DNA of 64,000 bases from CAZADA01 sp964526675 (lineage in GTDB: Bacteria; Pseudomonadota; Alphaproteobacteria; Caulobacterales; Maricaulaceae): contig CAZGLY010000008.1 of NCBI GenBank assembly GCA_964526675.1, positions 19,564 to 83,563 on the forward strand, in the 5' to 3' direction. The notes beneath the pieces were generated by a model that worked only from the letters and a program-made list of their open reading frames with translations, did no database searches and was not told the DNA's origin. Numbering within the stretch: position 1 is the first letter of the stretch; each line of letters starts with the position of its first letter. A program made the position numbers and the translations under genes. Positions 60,941-64,000 of the stretch are shown piece after piece.

Positions 60941-61383
60941 CAGCGTTCTCCCCCTTCAGCCAGCCCATCCCCGCTTCGGCGCACATAACGCCAATTGAAC
61001 ACGAACGTCATCATCAGAAGTCCGAGATAGGCCGCCACGCCGAAGCCCCAGACCGACCAGATGTGGATTTGCGTGGCGCCGTTCATCGCGATCGCCCACA
61101 CGCCCAAACCGGCAGGACTGAGCGCCTCGCGGATCTTGAGCGCGTCGAGCCCCGCCGTCAGCGCGATGAAGAGCCGATGGGCCACAAAGACATGCAAACC
61201 CAACGCGCCGAGAATGCCCGTCATGAAGATGAACACGAACACGCGCGCCGAAAACGGGGCCGCCCGAAGAAAGTAATGCAGCGCCGCCACATACGCGGTC
61301 ACCACCGAAAACGTCACCGCGATCCCCTGCAAATACAGATGCAGAAAATCGCTCATCCGCTCGACGAGATCCGCTTCCGTCAC
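60940..61383 (-). CDS. Four-helix membrane protein, paralogue 2
   Basis: This 147-aa membrane protein of unknown function resembles its downstream partner in length, helix spacing and the FSV-x2-AY-x-AAL-x2-FLR-x-AP motif. Both end with a TFV-x2-[RW] type segment. The start is uncertain: GTG 61383 (TEADLVERM) aligns best with the partner's N-terminus, while ATG 61356 would give 138 aa. The TGATG junction means the pair is co-translated. Confidence 0.78.
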   Translation of the reverse strand: MTEADLVERMSDFLHLYLQGIAVTFSVVTAYVAALHYFLRAAPFSARVFVFIFMTGILGALGLHVFVAHRLFIALTAGLDALKIREALSPAGLGVWAIAMNGATQIHIWSVWGFGVAAYLGLLMMTFVFNWRYVRRSGDGLAEGGER

Positions 61384-61412
61384 CCCTGCCCCCAGCGCCA
61401 GGCGTCCCCATC

Positions 61413-61856
61413 TCAGTGTGAATGCGCCGCCTCCACCACGCGCGCGGGCGTCCACGCTCTCGCTCGCCGGCCGAGGCGGTCGTCGGCCGCCTCGCCCTCA
61501 TAGTCCACCGGCGTCACGTCGCGATCGGCAAACAGGTCGATCTGGAGACCACGCGCGTTCACGGTCGCGTAGAGGCCGCCATCGATGTCGGAAACCGCCG
61601 CCACGAACGTGCCGCAGGTCCGGCAGATGAGAAAATCCGTGACGCCGTGCCCCATGCGGTAGCGCTGCAGCCCGTCCGCCGGAGCGGCGATGGTGGCCAA
61701 GCCTTCGGGATCCGTGAACATCCGCGCGCCCTGGCGTCGGCAAAACGCGCACTGACACGCGCGCAGCTCAATCGCCCCCGCCGGCCGTGACAGCGCGACC
61801 TCCACCCGCACGGCGCCGCAATGGCATGTTCCCGCGACGACGTCGCGCTCAGGCAT
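61413..61856 (-). CDS. GFA-family zinc protein (CENP-V/GFA domain)
   Basis: This 147-aa protein has the cysteine pattern of the GFA domain: GTCHCGAVRVEV, ACQCAFCRRQG and LICRTCGTFV. The family includes glutathione-dependent formaldehyde-activating enzyme, but most members have no known reaction. ATG 61856 overlaps the end of pdhB by 8 bp, so it is translated with it. Confidence 0.88.
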   Translation of the reverse strand: MPERDVVAGTCHCGAVRVEVALSRPAGAIELRACQCAFCRRQGARMFTDPEGLATIAAPADGLQRYRMGHGVTDFLICRTCGTFVAAVSDIDGGLYATVNARGLQIDLFADRDVTPVDYEGEAADDRLGRRARAWTPARVVEAAHSH

Positions 61857-63234
61857 ACAGCACGCCCTTAGCCGCCGCGATGATGTCGGCGTCGTTGGGC
61901 AGGCTCAGCGCCTCCAGATTGCCGGCGTACGGCAACGGCACGTCGACTTGGTGGACACGCGCCGGCGGCGCGTCGAGATAGTCGAACGCTTGATCCATGA
62001 CGACCGCGGCGATTTCCGCGCCCACGCCCATGCGGCCCCAGCCTTCCTCCGCGCAGACGAGGCGGTTGGTCTTCATCACGGAATGGACCACCGTCTCGGT
62101 GTCGAGCGGGCGCAGCGTGCGCAGGTCGACCACCTCCGCGGAGACGCCCTCGGCCGCCAACGCGTCGGCGGCTTTGAGCGCGTAGCCGACCATCCGGGAG
62201 TGCGCCACGATCGTCACGTCCGTCCCCTCGCGGCGGATGCGCGCTTTGCCGATGGGCAGCACCCAGTCGGCAATGTCGGGCACGTCAAACGTCTCCCCAT
62301 AGACGAGTTCATGTTCCAGGAAGACGACCGGGTTCGGATCGCGAATGGCGGCCTTGAGCAAGCCCTTCGCGTCCGCGCTGTCATAAGGCGCGATCACCTT
62401 CAGGCCCGGCACATGGGCGTACCAGCTGGAATAGTCTTGGCTGTGCTGCGCGGCGACGCGGGCGGCCGCGCTGTTGGGGCCGCGAAACACGATCGGGCAG
62501 CCCATTTGCCCGCCCGACATGTAGAGCGTCTTGGCGGCGGAGTTGATGATCTGGTCGATCGCCTGCATCGCAAAGTTCATCGTCATGAACTCCACGATGG
62601 GCTTTAGACCGCCAAAGGCCGCCCCCACGCCCAGTCCGGCGAAGCCGTGCTCGGTGATCGGCGTGTCGACGACGCGCTTGTCGCCAAACTCTTGCAGCAG
62701 CTCCCGCGTCACTTTGTAAGCGCCTTGATAGTGCGCGACTTCCTCGCCCATCACGAAGACGCTCGGGTCGCGACGCATCTCTTCGGCCATGGCGTCGCGC
62801 AACGCGTCGCGCAGAACGGTGGGCGTCATCGAGGAGCCCGGGGGCACGGCCGGATCCGCGCTCACATGCGCCGGCGGCGCGGCGAGCGGCCCGCGGCTCA
62901 CAGCCTCCATCGGGGCGGCGGCGGGCGTCGCCGGCGCCGCCGCCGAAGCGGGCGCGCTGTGAGAGACTGTCGGCTGAGGCGACGCGTCCTCGCCATCGCC
63001 CGTCAGCGTCGCGATCGGCGCGTTGACTTTGACGTTCTCGGTCCCCTCCGCGACCAGGAGTTCAGCCACGGTGCCCTCGTCGACGGCCTCCACCTCCATG
63101 GTGGCTTTGTCCGTCTCGATCTCCGCGATCACATCACCGGAGGAGACGGCGTCACCGACCTTCACATGCCATTTGGCGAGGGTTCCCTCCTCCATCGTGG
63201 GCGACAGGGCGGGCATCAGAATCGGCGTGGGCAT
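61849..63234 (-). CDS. pdhB: Pyruvate dehydrogenase E1 beta with N-terminal lipoyl domain
   Basis: PdhB (461 aa) is the beta subunit of the E1 decarboxylase. As in other Alphaproteobacteria it carries its own lipoyl domain (1-80, lipoyl Lys in ETDKATMEVEAVD), joined by an Ala/Pro linker to the E1 beta core: EVAHYQGAYKVTRELL, TPITEHGFAGLGVGAAFGGL, MSGGQMGCPIVFRGPN and DLRTLRPLDTETV. ATG 63234 has GGAGG 6 nt upstream. The E1 alpha gene is not adjacent on either side within the window, which is unusual. Confidence 0.95.
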   Translation of the reverse strand: MPTPILMPALSPTMEEGTLAKWHVKVGDAVSSGDVIAEIETDKATMEVEAVDEGTVAELLVAEGTENVKVNAPIATLTGDGEDASPQPTVSHSAPASAAAPATPAAAPMEAVSRGPLAAPPAHVSADPAVPPGSSMTPTVLRDALRDAMAEEMRRDPSVFVMGEEVAHYQGAYKVTRELLQEFGDKRVVDTPITEHGFAGLGVGAAFGGLKPIVEFMTMNFAMQAIDQIINSAAKTLYMSGGQMGCPIVFRGPNSAAARVAAQHSQDYSSWYAHVPGLKVIAPYDSADAKGLLKAAIRDPNPVVFLEHELVYGETFDVPDIADWVLPIGKARIRREGTDVTIVAHSRMVGYALKAADALAAEGVSAEVVDLRTLRPLDTETVVHSVMKTNRLVCAEEGWGRMGVGAEIAAVVMDQAFDYLDAPPARVHQVDVPLPYAGNLEALSLPNDADIIAAAKGVLYA

Positions 63235-63373
63235 GGGGGTCCTCCGGGAACGGCCGGCGCGATCATTCTGCGATCGCGAGGAACAGGCGTGAAGGATCAA
63301 ATGCGAGTCAATTCGTAAAGGACGCCTTCCACGCGGCGCCGTCAATGCGTGCTGGTGCGTTCGGCGCGTCCAG

Positions 63374-63793
63374 TCACCTGACCTGTTGGGCGGCCCACGC
63401 CTCCCAACGCGCGCCCATCGCTTGAGCGAACAGGATGAGGGTGTTCAGCGGGCGGATCAGCACTTCCAGACGGGTCATCAGGCCCTGCTCATCCAAGCTG
63501 ATGCGGTCAATGCCGACCAAGCCCTTGCCTTCGACGGTCCCGACAAACTCAAGGCTCAGCTCAAGCCCGTCGACGCTTTCGCGCCGGTAGGCGAACCCTT
63601 CGATCGTTTCGATCACGCAGCTCAGCAAGAACAGGATCTCGTCCGGGTTCGTTTTGGGCGTCCACACCACGGGCGAACGCAACTCGCAGCCGGGAGCCAT
63701 CAGCGCCCGCAGTCGCTGCGCGTCACGCGCCTCGATCGCGGCGTGCCAGCGGTCGAGAAACGCCGCGGCCACGGGGGAGGACACGTCCGTCAT
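63374..63793 (-). CDS. NTF2/SnoaL-like protein, unknown function
   Basis: This 139-aa protein looks like an NTF2-like alpha+beta barrel: an N-terminal helix pair (AAFLDRWHAAIEARDAQRLR, ALMAPGCELRSPVVW), a strand-rich middle (LELSLEFVGTVEGKGLVGID) and a closing helix. Proteins of this fold bind or isomerise small molecules or serve as dimerisation modules. No specific activity can be assigned. It starts ATG 63793, 12 bp after the next gene. Confidence 0.8.
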   Translation of the reverse strand: MTDVSSPVAAAFLDRWHAAIEARDAQRLRALMAPGCELRSPVVWTPKTNPDEILFLLSCVIETIEGFAYRRESVDGLELSLEFVGTVEGKGLVGIDRISLDEQGLMTRLEVLIRPLNTLILFAQAMGARWEAWAAQQVR

Positions 63794-63805
63794 GGCGGGG
63801 CTTTC

Positions 63806-64000
63806 TCAGAAAAAGAGGATCCAGGTGGTCAACGCCACGCCCGCCAGGATGAGCCCGCGGCCGACCTGCGTCCAGAGCATGGCGGGCTTTTCGTCCGGAC
63901 GCAGAGAGTCCCACAGCCCCGCGCCGGGCTTCGCCTGCAGGCGCAAACGTTCCAGGATCCGCTTGTGCGCTGGCCGGTGGAGCGCCCACAACGCCACGCC
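63806..64000 (-). CDS. Partial membrane protein, start outside window
   Basis: Only the C-terminal 64 residues or so are visible, and the frame stays open to the window edge. The end (GRGLILAGVALTTWILFF) is a single hydrophobic span at the extreme C-terminus, preceded by a basic segment with RPAHKRILERLRLQAKPG. No family was recognised. It is probably in one transcript with the NTF2-like gene, 12 bp away. Confidence 0.65.
   Translation of the reverse strand, partial: GVALWALHRPAHKRILERLRLQAKPGAGLWDSLRPDEKPAMLWTQVGRGLILAGVALTTWILFF

Noticed and set aside
1..64000. Mobile elements, CRISPR arrays, tRNA and rRNA genes
   Set aside because: I found no transposase or integrase motifs, no regularly spaced repeats and no tRNA or rRNA signatures by eye. 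A tRNAscan/Infernal run would be decisive for small RNAs.

Overview
The window is 64 kb of high-GC (roughly 65-70%), densely coded bacterial chromosome, essentially all housekeeping. The gene content points to an Alphaproteobacterium. The evidence is a C4-pathway 5-aminolevulinate synthase, a MucR/Ros-type regulator, a lipoyl domain fused to the pyruvate dehydrogenase E1 beta chain, an iscR-led SUF operon, an M23 peptidase/bactofilin pair, and the order prfB - mrcA - amidase - rne. I would place it near Caulobacterales/Hyphomonadaceae-like lineages, but rank below class is inference. The run of 100 N shows it is a scaffolded draft. I saw no rRNA, tRNA, CRISPR array, transposon or prophage.

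Layout. 1-1.6 kb: the end of a hydrogenase-maturation cluster (hypD, hypE). 1.6-7.3 kb: lpdA, a class I haloalkane dehalogenase, a possible tiny lipoprotein, a K+-independent H+-pyrophosphatase and a secreted Gly-rich protein. 7.3-12.6 kb: a leftward operon nrdR-ribD-ribE-ribBA-ribH-nusB-thiL, in which RibD lacks its deaminase half and RibBA lacks the zinc cysteines of its GTP cyclohydrolase II half. 12.8-18.2 kb: glyA, a MucR-like protein, hemA with a small partner gene, a MarR regulator and a 3-hydroxyisobutyryl-CoA hydrolase. 18.3-23.8 kb: a lytic transglycosylase-like protein, parE, a DEAD-box helicase and a diguanylate cyclase. 23.8-31.1 kb: a leftward SUF Fe-S operon (iscR, a NifS/IscS-type desulfurase, sufB, sufC, sufD, sufS, sufT, sufA).

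31.4-42.8 kb: alpha/beta hydrolase, anmK, tyrS, a giant AsmA/YhdP-like protein, a peroxiredoxin, a DUF455 protein, an M23 peptidase overlapping a bactofilin gene, and prfB with a +1 programmed frameshift site. 42.9-52.7 kb: envelope and RNA genes (PBP1a, a lipoprotein amidase, RNase E interrupted by the assembly gap, an M48 peptidase and a DsbA-like protein). 52.7-57.3 kb: thiS-DUF1272-thiG, and divergently aroQ-accB-accC-aat. 57.3-64 kb: marC, two tandem small Cys-containing membrane-anchored paralogues, pdhC, two tandem four-helix membrane paralogues, a GFA-family protein, pdhB, an NTF2-like protein and a partial membrane protein.

How the genes connect. Central carbon and cofactor supply dominates: pyruvate dehydrogenase E1 beta, E2 and an E3, riboflavin, heme, thiamine, Fe-S clusters, and biotin carboxylase subunits for fatty acid synthesis. 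A second theme is cell-wall growth and shape: PBP1a, amidase, M23 peptidase with bactofilin, AnmK recycling and an SLT-like protein. No clear new system stands out. The most unusual points are the stripped-down riboflavin operon, an apparent ATA start on aat, the two pairs of small duplicated membrane genes around pdhC, a 13% GC island inside tyrS, and the rne gap whose flanks share 19 bp.
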